Assembly: GCF_000472445.1 (NCBI RefSeq)
Contig: NZ_AXAJ01000001.1
Coordinates: 186,643 to 250,642, forward strand
Origin: Burkholderia sp. WSM2230
GTDB taxonomy: Bacteria; Pseudomonadota; Gammaproteobacteria; Burkholderiales; Burkholderiaceae
Direction of reading: 5' to 3'
DNA length: 64,000 nucleotides
Positions within the stretch are counted from its first letter, which is position 1, and every line of letters starts with the position of its first letter. Below the pieces are notes generated by a model. That model did no database searches. It was not told where the DNA came from and was given only the letters and a program-made list of their open reading frames with translations. The translations under genes and the position numbers were made by a program. Positions 1 to 7,392 of this stretch are shown here, in pieces.

Positions 1-2291
1 AGCGGCAACTGCGGCGCGTCTATTGCGGCGCAATTGGCCTCGATCTGACCGGCATACGCGACCCGCAGCGCCGCGCCCAATTGTCCGCATGGCTGAAGGC
101 CGAGCAGCTCGCGCCATTGCCGGCACGCGAGCAGCGGCGCCGTCTGCTGCGTCGCCTCGTGGCTGCGGAGATGTGGGAGCGTCATGTCGCGGCGACGTTC
201 GAACATGCAAAGCGCTTCTCACTCGAAGGGTGCGAGAGCCTCGTGCCGCTCGTCGAAGCGATTGTCGATCAGGCTGCCGCTCATGGCGTTCAGCGGGTGT
301 TCGCTGGCATGCCGCATCGCGGGCGCCTGAATGTGCTCGTCAACGTGATGGGTCTTGACCCGGCGAAGCTGGTCGCCTGCCTCGATCCGGATTCCGATGC
401 TGCGGCCGCACAGCGCGATCTGCCTTACCACCTCGGCGGCGACACGGTCAGAAAGACGCCCAATGGCGAGGTTGCAATCTTCCTTGCCCACAATCCGTCG
501 CATCTGCAAAGCGTGTATCCGGTCGTGAGCGGCATGGCTCGCGCATATCAGGACGAACACCGCGGCTTCGGCTGCCTGCCGCTCGTGGTGCACGGCGACG
601 CCGCGTTCGCGGGCCAGGGCATCGTGATGGAAACGCTGAACATGACGCGCAAGGCAGGATATGCATTGGGCGGCACCGTCCACGTGATCGTGAACAATCA
701 GATCGGCTTTACGACGCCCAACCGGATGGATGCCGAAGCGCATTCCTATTGCACGGACATTGCGCGGATGATCGACGCGCCCGTAATCCGCGTGAATGCC
801 GACCGTCCCGACGAAGTAGTGCGCGCCGCGAAGCTCGCATTGCAATACCGGATGGAGCACGAGGCCGATGTGGTGATCGACCTGATCGGCTATCGGCGTC
901 TGGGCCACTCGGAGCATGACATTCCCGCTCTCACGCAGCCGTTGCAGCAGGCGGCGATTGCTACGCATCAGACGGTCACCGAGCTGTATCACGCGGCCAT
1001 CGGCGAAGAAACGCCGCTCGAGGAATTGCGCGCGGATGCATTGAAGCACCTTCAGGCGCCGGCTGCGCAAACGTTGTCGCGGCCGCGCGGCAACGGGACG
1101 AAGCGCACGCGACCCGTGACGCTCGCGCGCGTGCAGTCGCTCACTGCGGCATTGACCCGCACGCCGCCGGAGTTGCGGTTGCACGACTTCGTGCGCAATG
1201 TGACGGCGAAGTGGCAGAAAAGCGTTGCTCACGAAACAGCCGCTGTCGACTGGTGCTTCGCGGAGAACCTTGCCTACGCAACGCTGCTCGACGACGGGCA
1301 TAGTGTGCGCATCTCCGGTATGGACGTCGGCCGCGGCACGTTCATGCACCGTCATGCGGTGTGGCATTCGCAAGGCGACACGTCCGGCGCGCTGGAACCA
1401 TATGTGCCGCTGCAAAACCTCGGTGTGCATCAAGGCGAGTTCGACATCGTCAATTCGCCGCTGACCGAGGAGGCCGTGCTTGGTTTCGAATACGGCTACA
1501 GCGTGCAGACGGGCACGCACCTGGCTATCTGGGAAGCGCAGTTCGGCGACTTCGTGAACGGCGCGCAGGTCATCATCGATCAGTACATCGCCGCGGGCGA
1601 GTACAAATGGGGACAGCCGTCCGGCTTGACGATGCTGCTGCCGCATGGCCACGAAGGTGTAGGTCCCGAGCATTCGACCGGCTACATCAGCCGCTTCCTG
1701 CAACTGTGCGCCGGCGGCAACATGAAGGTCGCGATGCCGTCGACCTCGGCGCAGTGGTTCCACATGCTGCGCGAGCAGGCGTTGAGTGCGGACCCGAAGC
1801 CGCTTGTCGTGATGTCGCCGAAAGGCCAGCTTTATGGCAACGCGCGGTCGCATTCGCCGCTCGGCGAGCTGATCGGCGGCGCGTTTGCTCCGGTGCTGCG
1901 CGACAGCAGCGTGGCTTCGCCCGAAGAAGTGACGCGCGTCGTGCTGTCGAGCGGCAAGTTCTTCTACGACTTGCAGGCGGCCCGCGATGCCTCTGGCGAC
2001 ACGCGAACCGCGCTCATCCGCGTCGAGCAGTTGTACCCGTTCCCGACGAGCGAGCTTGCCGTTGCGCTCGCCGCTTTCCCGAAGCTCGCGGAAGTGGTGT
2101 GGGCGCAGGAAGAAGAGAAGAAGCACGGCGCATGGCATTTCGTGCGCGACGAAATCGGGCGGGCAGTTCCGTCGAACTGCCGCGTTGTCGACGTGTGCCG
2201 GCGCGAGAGCCCCTCGGGTGCTCATTCGTCGATACGCGCGCATCACGACGAACAGCAGCGTCTCGTCGCGGCTGCTCTCGCGCGCGCCTGA
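1..2291 (+). CDS. 2-oxoglutarate dehydrogenase E1-like subunit, 5' end outside window
   Basis: The reading frame is open from base 3, so the gene starts upstream; the visible part is about 762 residues, against roughly 930-950 for complete E1o proteins. E1o binds thiamine diphosphate and decarboxylates 2-oxoglutarate in the dehydrogenase complex. The family signatures are present in order: GMPHRGRLNVL, HNPSHLQ, HGDAAFAGQG and NNQIGFTT, which hold the active-site His, Asp and Asn residues. The C-terminus departs from ordinary SucA (RRESPSGAHSSIRAHH where housekeeping enzymes read close to RxASASPAxG). No sucB or lpd follows; the next gene is a response regulator. It may therefore be a second, stand-alone E1 paralogue. 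Family assignment is firm; the exact substrate is not. Confidence 0.85.
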   Translation, partial: RQLRRVYCGAIGLDLTGIRDPQRRAQLSAWLKAEQLAPLPAREQRRRLLRRLVAAEMWERHVAATFEHAKRFSLEGCESLVPLVEAIVDQAAAHGVQRVFAGMPHRGRLNVLVNVMGLDPAKLVACLDPDSDAAAAQRDLPYHLGGDTVRKTPNGEVAIFLAHNPSHLQSVYPVVSGMARAYQDEHRGFGCLPLVVHGDAAFAGQGIVMETLNMTRKAGYALGGTVHVIVNNQIGFTTPNRMDAEAHSYCTDIARMIDAPVIRVNADRPDEVVRAAKLALQYRMEHEADVVIDLIGYRRLGHSEHDIPALTQPLQQAAIATHQTVTELYHAAIGEETPLEELRADALKHLQAPAAQTLSRPRGNGTKRTRPVTLARVQSLTAALTRTPPELRLHDFVRNVTAKWQKSVAHETAAVDWCFAENLAYATLLDDGHSVRISGMDVGRGTFMHRHAVWHSQGDTSGALEPYVPLQNLGVHQGEFDIVNSPLTEEAVLGFEYGYSVQTGTHLAIWEAQFGDFVNGAQVIIDQYIAAGEYKWGQPSGLTMLLPHGHEGVGPEHSTGYISRFLQLCAGGNMKVAMPSTSAQWFHMLREQALSADPKPLVVMSPKGQLYGNARSHSPLGELIGGAFAPVLRDSSVASPEEVTRVVLSSGKFFYDLQAARDASGDTRTALIRVEQLYPFPTSELAVALAAFPKLAEVVWAQEEEKKHGAWHFVRDEIGRAVPSNCRVVDVCRRESPSGAHSSIRAHHDEQQRLVAAALARA

Positions 2292-2517
2292 AGTTGCAAA
2301 GTCAAGCAGTGCGCGTGCGGGGCCGCAATTGAGTTGCTATTGTTAACAACAGGCGAGGATGTCATGAGCGGCAGTTGACCATGTCGCCCGGCGGCAGCCC
2401 TCGCCGGTTCCGGCTTTGCTTTCTTGCTTGCCGCGCGCATGCTGTTCGTTCAGGCGATCAGCGCGCGTTGGCATGCGGGTTGCGAAGCAGGTTGTCGAAG
2501 CGATAGGACAATTGCAC

Positions 2518-2907
2518 ATGGCAACCGTACTGCTTGTAGATGACGACGCCGGCGCGCTGGATGCATGGAGCGCAATCTGCGCGGCCGAGGGCTACGAAGT
2601 CAAGACCGCGCTCGACGGCAAGTCGGCGCTCGCGCAGTTCATCGCTGCGCCTGTGGACGTGGTGGTTGCCGACTGGCGCATGCCGGTGATGTCGGGCAGC
2701 GAACTGTGCCATCGCTTGCGCACGCTGCCCGGTCTTGCCGACGTGGCCTTCATACTCGTCTCCGGAGAGCCGAGCCCACCTGCCTTTGTCAGCTTCGACG
2801 GCTTTCTGCGCAAGCCCGTGGAGGGTCCGGTGCTGCTCGCCACGATGCGGCGCCTGCTCGACGATCACGTGACTCATCGCACGTTGCAACGGGGTGGCTC
2901 GTCGTGA
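2518..2907 (+). CDS. Single-domain response regulator (REC only)
   Basis: A 129-residue protein made of one receiver domain with no output domain. The acidic pocket D8-D10, the phospho-acceptor D52 (in ADWRMPVMSG), the switch residue S82 and K99-P100 are all in place, so it should be phosphorylated by a histidine kinase. No kinase gene lies nearby. The frame is open from 2416, but the ATG at 2518 begins directly at the conserved first beta strand (MATVLLVDDD), so I chose it. Such CheY-like proteins usually act by protein contact; the partner cannot be told from the window. Confidence 0.85.
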   Translation: MATVLLVDDDAGALDAWSAICAAEGYEVKTALDGKSALAQFIAAPVDVVVADWRMPVMSGSELCHRLRTLPGLADVAFILVSGEPSPPAFVSFDGFLRKPVEGPVLLATMRRLLDDHVTHRTLQRGGSS

Positions 2908-2937
2908 TGCCGATTGCCGCATCGCGCTGCGGCAAGT

Positions 2938-3416
2938 TCAGGCTGGCGCGTGCGCGTCGTCCGACGGCCTGCCTGCCGCCGACGGAATGAGCAGTACCGG
3001 CAAGCCCGCCTGGCGCACGCAACGCTCGGCGACGCTGCCGAGAATCAGGCGGCGAAATCCGCGCCGGCCATGCGTGCCCATGACCAGCAGGTCGGCGTTG
3101 AAATCGGCGGCGGCCTTCAGTATGGCGGTCGACACATCGTCGAGCGACGCTGCTTCGCTCACCAGTATCTCGCCCTTCACACCTTGCGCGTCCATTTCGC
3201 GCGCAAACTCCGCGCCGAGTTCCTTACCTTGTTCGATGAGGCTGTTGCGAAGCACCGCGGGGTCGTAGCCCGGCGCCTCGAAGTACAGCGGCGTGTTTCG
3301 ACCACATAGAATGGTTGCAAGACGGCGCCGGTGGACCTGGCGAGTGCGAGCGCCGCCTCGAAGGCGCGGCGCGAAGTCTGGCTGCCGTCGACAGCAACAA
3401 TAATGCGTGTGTACAT
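2938..3416 (-). pseudogene. Universal stress protein gene, split by a one-base frameshift
   Basis: Two adjacent minus-strand frames make up one UspA-family protein. The first part, from the ATG at 3416 (GGAG five bases upstream), reads [12 protein letters not shown] through QPFYVVE. The rest, from about 3300 down to 2938, lies in another frame and starts [12 protein letters not shown]. It ends with the nucleotide-binding signature GTHG-x9-GS followed by [15 protein letters not shown]. Adding one base to the short T run at 3296-3298 (GAAAC to GAAAAC on the coding strand) restores about 159 residues, the usual length. Either the gene is broken or this is a homopolymer sequencing error; the intact reading on both sides makes an error or a very recent mutation likely. 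Confidence 0.8.
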
Positions 3417-3662
3417 ATCCACTCCACGTCAGGTTGAGGGCTTCGATCATCACCGTCCAACTCGCGTTCGGACAGGATGTAAATCAACCGGTTCACAAAT
3501 TTTCAAAGGGATGGGCGCCAGACCGGTCCGTCTGCGAGCGAAGAGCCGCAGCGCCATCGGGACGGCCGGCCTCGGCGCACATGAACGGATGTTTGGCTCG
3601 TGAGGCGCTCTTGCGCGATTCGCGTTTCGCCGCTCAGGCACGCGTGCCGCGCGACTGGCGCA

Positions 3663-3735
3663 CCTGGCCGACAGTAAGCGGCCAGGCGGCAAAGCAGCGC
3701 TGCCGGGCAGCCGAGCGGCAAAGGAACCCGGCAGC
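3663..3735 (-). terminator. Two GC-rich hairpins downstream of the AHL synthase gene
   Basis: The stretch 3417-3742 has no convincing gene. Next to the luxI stop lie two perfect inverted repeats: GCTGCCGGG (3699-3707) with CCCGGCAGC (3727-3735), and CCTGGCCG (3663-3670) with CGGCCAGG (3679-3686). Neither has a clear T run, so termination of the leftward synthase transcript is only a suggestion. Confidence 0.3.
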
Positions 3736-3742
3736 CGGTCAG

Positions 3743-4336
3743 CTAAGCGGCTGCGGCCATCGGCCCGAACAGCGCCGTGCGGGTCTTCGGACTGACTGCG
3801 ATGTCCAGCGCCACCGCGCGTTCCACGCCGATCTGCAGCGGTGAGCCGAGCCGGTTGATGTCAATGCCGGTCTTGCGCAGCAGCCGTTCAATCGGCGTGG
3901 TGGTGACCGTCACATAGCGCGTGATGCCCATGCGGTCGGCGAAAGTCACGAGTTCGTGGATGGCCTGCATCGTCAGGTCCGCGAAGCCGAACGACTTCTC
4001 TTCGCCGCTGGTGTCGATTGCGAAGCGGCTCAGCTCCCAGATATGCCGCCCGACCGGCGCCGCCGCGCCGTGCAGGAGTTGCGGGAAAGTGTCCTTCAGC
4101 ATGTTCGGCCCCTCGGTGGGCATGAGGCGCCAGCAGCCGCGCACCCGCCGGTCTTCGCCCTGGATCAGCATGTAATGCGGGCCCAGCGCGTCGTAGCCGT
4201 CGATCTCCATGCCCGCTATGGTCGGAATGTCCCACCCCAGCCGGCCGTGAAACACCCGCGCCCGCAGGCGGTACATCTCGTTGATGTCCTCGTTGTCGAA
4301 CTCCTGACGCATTCCAATCCGGATCGCTGTTTGCAT
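3743..4336 (-). CDS. braI: Acyl-homoserine-lactone synthase (LuxI family, BraI type)
   Basis: A 197-residue LuxI-family enzyme that would join S-adenosylmethionine to an acyl-ACP to make an acyl-homoserine lactone. The invariant residues sit at the standard family positions: R25 (LRARVF), E44, D46 and D49 (EIDGYD), R70 (GCWRLMP), F84, and E101 to R104 (WELSRF). It is transcribed leftward from a region holding a perfect lux box. The rsaL-like gene lies divergently upstream and luxR lies beyond it. This I-rsaL-R layout is that of BraI/BraR in Paraburkholderia, which makes long-chain 3-oxo AHLs; the signal length here is inferred from that resemblance. The RBS is plausible (GGAGAACG before ATG). 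Confidence 0.92.
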   Translation of the reverse strand: MQTAIRIGMRQEFDNEDINEMYRLRARVFHGRLGWDIPTIAGMEIDGYDALGPHYMLIQGEDRRVRGCWRLMPTEGPNMLKDTFPQLLHGAAAPVGRHIWELSRFAIDTSGEEKSFGFADLTMQAIHELVTFADRMGITRYVTVTTTPIERLLRKTGIDINRLGSPLQIGVERAVALDIAVSPKTRTALFGPMAAAA

Positions 4337-4404
4337 GACGTTCTCCTGAACGTGTTGGGAAAACCAATACGCAGGAAAACTTATGCATTCTGAATCGTTC
4401 CGCC

Positions 4405-4424
4405 ACCTATCTACCTGGATAGGT
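4405..4424. promoter_or_regulatory. lux box
   Basis: A 20-bp perfect inverted repeat, ACCTATC-N6-GATAGGT, in the standard lux/las box size and with ACCT...AGGT ends. It is centred about 78 bases upstream of the braI start and 75 bases upstream of the rsaL start. It could serve both divergent genes as the BraR-AHL binding site. RsaL-type repressors commonly bind beside it. Confidence 0.85.
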
Positions 4425-4489
4425 GTGCATGCTTATCGGATATCGCAAAATTTGAGACAGGAACAGCACTCAACCGACGGGACACAAAA

Positions 4490-4807
4490 ATGGAACTTCT
4501 CGACAATCACTGGCAACCGCAAACTGGCCTCCAAACGCGTCCGGCGGAGCCTTCCACGGCGGTGGACCGGGTTCTGATCATTGCTTACCGCAAGAAGAAA
4601 AAAGAGAGCCAGCGCCGCTTCTGGGCTCGCTTCGGAGTCACGCAGTCGCGCGGCAGCCGCTTCGAGTCCGGCGCGGAAATCCCGGCGCCGGTTTCCATTC
4701 TGCTGGGCCTTTATTTCACCAAGACTGTTTCCGACGCGGATCTCGGCCGCGCCGAGCGTGTACTGCACAGCCGCGACGCCGCGGCGTTGCTCAACCCGGG
4801 TCAATAA
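4490..4807 (+). CDS. rsaL: RsaL-type quorum-sensing repressor
   Basis: A 105-residue protein encoded between the AHL synthase and the LuxR gene. Its core (ERRFWARFGVTQ-like helix-turn-helix followed by SRFESG and a leucine-rich segment) fits the small helix-turn-helix RsaL family that represses luxI and gives signal homeostasis. It reads rightward from the shared control region. Its last 17 bases overlap the 3' end of the convergent luxR gene, so antisense effects between the two transcripts are possible. The RBS before ATG 4490 is weak. Identification rests on position plus domain type; P. aeruginosa lasI-rsaL-lasR and Paraburkholderia braI-rsaL-braR are the models. Confidence 0.82.
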   Translation: MELLDNHWQPQTGLQTRPAEPSTAVDRVLIIAYRKKKKESQRRFWARFGVTQSRGSRFESGAEIPAPVSILLGLYFTKTVSDADLGRAERVLHSRDAAALLNPGQ

Positions 4808-5519
4808 GTCCGAGTTGGGTCGCAATCACGGCTGCCGCGCGCCGCGAATTCACGCCGAGTTTGGTCCTGATGTTTTTCATGTGGAAGTTCACGACGGCTT
4901 CCGAGCAATTCAGGATATGGGAAATTTCCCACGTGGATTTACCGCGCGCGGTCCATTGAAGACACTCGCGTTCGCGCGGCGTGAGCTTCGGCAACAGCGT
5001 CTGGGCGTGTGTATGCAGATGGCGCTGGCTCGTGTCGATCACCAGATCGCGCAATAACACCAGGTTCGGCAATACCACGTCGATATGACGCCAGAAGGTG
5101 TCGGTCGGGCTGGCGTCGTTCACGAAGCACATCATGCCGGCTTCCTGGTTCGGGCCGTGAATCGGCAAGGTCACGCCCGCACGCAAACCATGAGCGCGGG
5201 CTTCCTCATACATCGACTGCTGCGGCGCAGTCGTGAAAATTTCCGGCGACCACACAAGCGGCGTCGAGCGCGTCGCGCAATGCGCGACCGTCGGGTCGAT
5301 ATGCACGAGGCCCTGCTCGTCGTAGGTACGGCGCCACGCAGGCGCATAGGTGCTGCGGACATATGCGTCTTCCAGACGCATGGTCGGGCGGGGCAGCATC
5401 GCAATCAGAAGCCGGTCGAATCCCCAAGTCTCGGCGAGGTCCGCGACTGCGCTGAACCATTCCGCCTCGTCGGCGGCGTCCAGTAGCGGTGCCATCTGCT
5501 CGATAAAATGTAGCGACAA
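4791..5519 (-). CDS. braR: LuxR-family AHL receptor/regulator (BraR type)
   Basis: About 242 residues: an N-terminal autoinducer-binding domain and a C-terminal GerE helix-turn-helix. Signal-contact residues of the family are visible (W and Y in APAWRRTYDEQ, D-P in HIDPTV, W in LVWSP, G in LRAGVTLP). The DNA-binding end has LTPRERECLQW and VNFHMKNIRTKLGV. It should bind the AHL made by BraI and act on the lux box. The first codon given is TTG at 5519 (GAGAG upstream); an in-frame ATG at 5495 is the alternative. Convergent with rsaL, with a 17-base overlap. Confidence 0.9.
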   Translation of the reverse strand: MSLHFIEQMAPLLDAADEAEWFSAVADLAETWGFDRLLIAMLPRPTMRLEDAYVRSTYAPAWRRTYDEQGLVHIDPTVAHCATRSTPLVWSPEIFTTAPQQSMYEEARAHGLRAGVTLPIHGPNQEAGMMCFVNDASPTDTFWRHIDVVLPNLVLLRDLVIDTSQRHLHTHAQTLLPKLTPRERECLQWTARGKSTWEISHILNCSEAVVNFHMKNIRTKLGVNSRRAAAVIATQLGLIDPG

Positions 5520-5801
5520 TTTCGACTCTCTCAGACTCGCAAATATTCAGCTTGGTTATTTGCGTAGGTTTTATGTGCAGGGCTTTAATCCGCACAATCT
5601 ATCACCAAAAAACGTTTTGCAAAGCCGAGGGGCCACAACGGTCTGCTATTAATCGGACCTGGCTGTCGTGCGAATTCCGGCACGCCGATAATGGCCCATC
5701 GAGCGTTCGGGTCTTCGCGCCCGGTGCGCTGTACGCCTTGACCAGCAAGCGTTCAGCGCTGAACAATCTGGTGGCGCAGTTTTAAGCCGCCATCCGGCTC
5801 A

Positions 5802-5818
5802 TGCCCATTAAATGGGCA
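5802..5818. repeat. Inverted repeat TGCCCAT-TAA-ATGGGCA
   Basis: A perfect 7-bp inverted repeat with a 3-base centre, in the 386-base stretch 5520-5905 between braR and the next reading frame. The stretch otherwise holds the braR promoter region and AT-richer sequence in which I recognise no gene. The repeat could be a regulator site or a short hairpin. Confidence 0.4.
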
Positions 5819-5905
5819 AAATGACCTTATTCGCCAAACGGCCGCTTTAGCGGACGGTGCGGACTGCCGGATTTACCACCCTTTCTGTGCGCTCATCTGA
5901 TTGTC

Positions 5906-6169
5906 TTGTTGCTATTGTCATACAAAAAACCGTTATCCGTATGTGACCGTTTCGCCCGGAACGCGAAGGCTTCGCAAACTTTCGCTCGCTCGCAGTCGTT
6001 TGACCGCTTCGCGCAGCTCGCCGACGTGGAGCTGCCGCGGGCGCGGCCGGGTTCGACGGCGCCCGAACATCATGCGAAGATCGCCGATGCGGCCCGCACG
6101 CTGCTCACACTCGAACGGGAATTTGCGCGCGCGTGCCGGACACTAATTCATCCCATAGAGACAGCATGA
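5906..6169 (+). CDS. Small unrecognised reading frame coupled to the SMP-30 gene
   Basis: An 87-codon frame opening at a TTG and ending in ATGA, so that its stop overlaps the ATG of the following gene. From about 5990 the codons show the G/C-rich third positions typical of real genes here (for example LADVELPRARPG and HHAKIADAARTLL), while the first 25 codons do not. I recognise no family. It could be a small coupled gene, or the 3' remnant of a larger gene whose beginning has been lost. No good RBS is visible. Confidence 0.35.
   Translation: MLLLSYKKPLSVCDRFARNAKASQTFARSQSFDRFAQLADVELPRARPGSTAPEHHAKIADAARTLLTLEREFARACRTLIHPIETA
5915..5925. promoter_or_regulatory. Possible FadR-subfamily GntR operator
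   Basis: TTGTCATACAA is an inverted repeat (TTGT-N3-ACAA) matching the T-N-GT-N(0-3)-AC-N-A pattern of FadR-type GntR operators. It lies at the start of the small reading frame ahead of the SMP-30 gene. No GntR gene is in the window, so the regulator would be encoded elsewhere. Confidence 0.35.
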
Positions 6170-7110
6170 CCGACAACAGCCGACGTTATCCCGACCCTTC
6201 CGTGCGTGTGTTCGATCCGCGCTTCAAGTCGCTGATTCTTGCTTCGGCGTCTGTCGAGTGTCTGTATCAGGGCGCGCGCTGGTCCGAGGGGCCGGTCTGG
6301 TTCGGCGACGGCCGTTATCTGCTGTGGAGCGACATTCCCAACGACCGCATCCTGCGCTGGGACGAATCGAGCGGCGCGGTCAGCACGTTCCGCCAGTCGT
6401 CGAACAATGCGAACGGCCATACGCGCGACCGGCAAGGCCGGCTCGTGAGCTGCGAGCATTTGACGCGCCGCGTGACCCGCACCGAATACGACGGCTCGAT
6501 CACCGTGCTGGCGGATCGTTACCGTGGCAAGCGCTTCAATTCGCCGAACGACGTAGTTGTCAGATCGGACGGTTCCATCTGGTTCAGCGATCCCACGTTC
6601 GGCATCGACAGCTTCTACGAAGGCGAGAAACAGGAATCGGAACTGCCGGCGTGCGTCTACCGCATCGACGGCCAGTCGGGCGAAGTGAGCAAGGTCGCCG
6701 ACGACATATCCGGACCGAACGGCCTCGCGTTTTCGCCGGACGAGTCCATGCTCTACATCGTCGAATCGCGGGGCGAGCCGCGCAAGATCCGTGCGTTCGA
6801 TGTCGTCGCCAACGGTGCGGGCGCCGCGCTGGCGAACAACCGCGTGCTCATCGACGCGGGCCCGGGCACGCCGGATGGCTTTCGCGTCGACATCCACGGT
6901 AACCTCTGGTGCGGCTGGGGCATGGGCACCGACGAGCTCGACGGCGTGCGCGTCTTCTCCTCGGAAGGCGAGCCGCTCGGGCACATTGCGTTGCCGGAGC
7001 GCTGCGCGAACGTGTGCTTCGGCGGACGTCATCGCAACCGGCTCTTCATGGCGGCGAGTCACGGCCTTTACTCCCTGTATGTGAACACGCAGGGCGTGAG
7101 CGGCGGCTGA
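6166..7110 (+). CDS. SMP-30/gluconolactonase-family sugar lactonase
   Basis: A 314-residue beta-propeller of the SMP-30/LRE family, which hydrolyses sugar lactones using one divalent metal. Family marks include EGPVWFGDGRYLLWSDI (N-terminal, metal-binding Glu), NSPNDVVV with its Asn-Asp pair, SDPTFGI, and GPNGLAFSPDE near the fourth blade. I chose the ATG at 6166 (GAGAC upstream, fused to the preceding stop as ATGA) over the ATG at 6133, because the family sequence starts after it. It precedes an ABC importer by 282 bases, so the pair may serve uptake and first-step breakdown of one compound; that link is inference. Confidence 0.85.
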   Translation: MTDNSRRYPDPSVRVFDPRFKSLILASASVECLYQGARWSEGPVWFGDGRYLLWSDIPNDRILRWDESSGAVSTFRQSSNNANGHTRDRQGRLVSCEHLTRRVTRTEYDGSITVLADRYRGKRFNSPNDVVVRSDGSIWFSDPTFGIDSFYEGEKQESELPACVYRIDGQSGEVSKVADDISGPNGLAFSPDESMLYIVESRGEPRKIRAFDVVANGAGAALANNRVLIDAGPGTPDGFRVDIHGNLWCGWGMGTDELDGVRVFSSEGEPLGHIALPERCANVCFGGRHRNRLFMAASHGLYSLYVNTQGVSGG

Positions 7111-7288
7111 GTTCGCACGCGAGGCGCAACGCTGCACCCATGGTTGACTGACACTCGCTCCTTGCCGACACAGCGAGTCAGCGGGTCGGGGTTTGCCCTC
7201 GTATACAACTTCGCCAGGTCATTGACGACGAAGGCCTTCGAGGCCGTAGCGGCAGATCAGTGCGGAAAACCCGGTCACGCGTATTTGC

Positions 7289-7318
7289 TTGACATCGGCT
7301 GTGCCGCTTCGCTATGTT
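7289..7318 (+). promoter_or_regulatory. Sigma-70-like promoter of the ABC importer
   Basis: TTGACA (7289-7294), an 18-base spacer and TATGTT (7313-7318), about 75 bases before the solute-binding protein start. The -35 box is perfect and the -10 box matches four of six positions. It lies in the 282-base gap after the SMP-30 gene, suggesting the importer has its own promoter. Confidence 0.5.
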
Positions 7319-7392
7319 GCAGTGGTTGAAAGAGACAAAGACGCGCGGGGTAGTCGACCGGCGGACTTCATACCAAGAAGCGAGGAGACGCA

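Noticed and set aside
219..2246. 675-codon open frame on the minus strand
   Set aside because: It lies opposite the E1 gene, is rich in Arg, His and Ala, and matches no family; it is the shadow of a high-GC gene. The same holds for long opposite-strand frames at 33327-35057, 36696-38231, 40973-42895, 43772-45736 and 51275-52924.
3407..3844. 145-codon plus-strand frame between usp and braI
   Set aside because: No RBS, no recognisable protein, and it runs into the 3' end of braI on the other strand.
4387..4395. ATTC-T-GAAT repeat beside the lux box as RsaL operator
   Set aside because: Too short and not close to the known RsaL site pattern; the RsaL binding site cannot be placed by eye.
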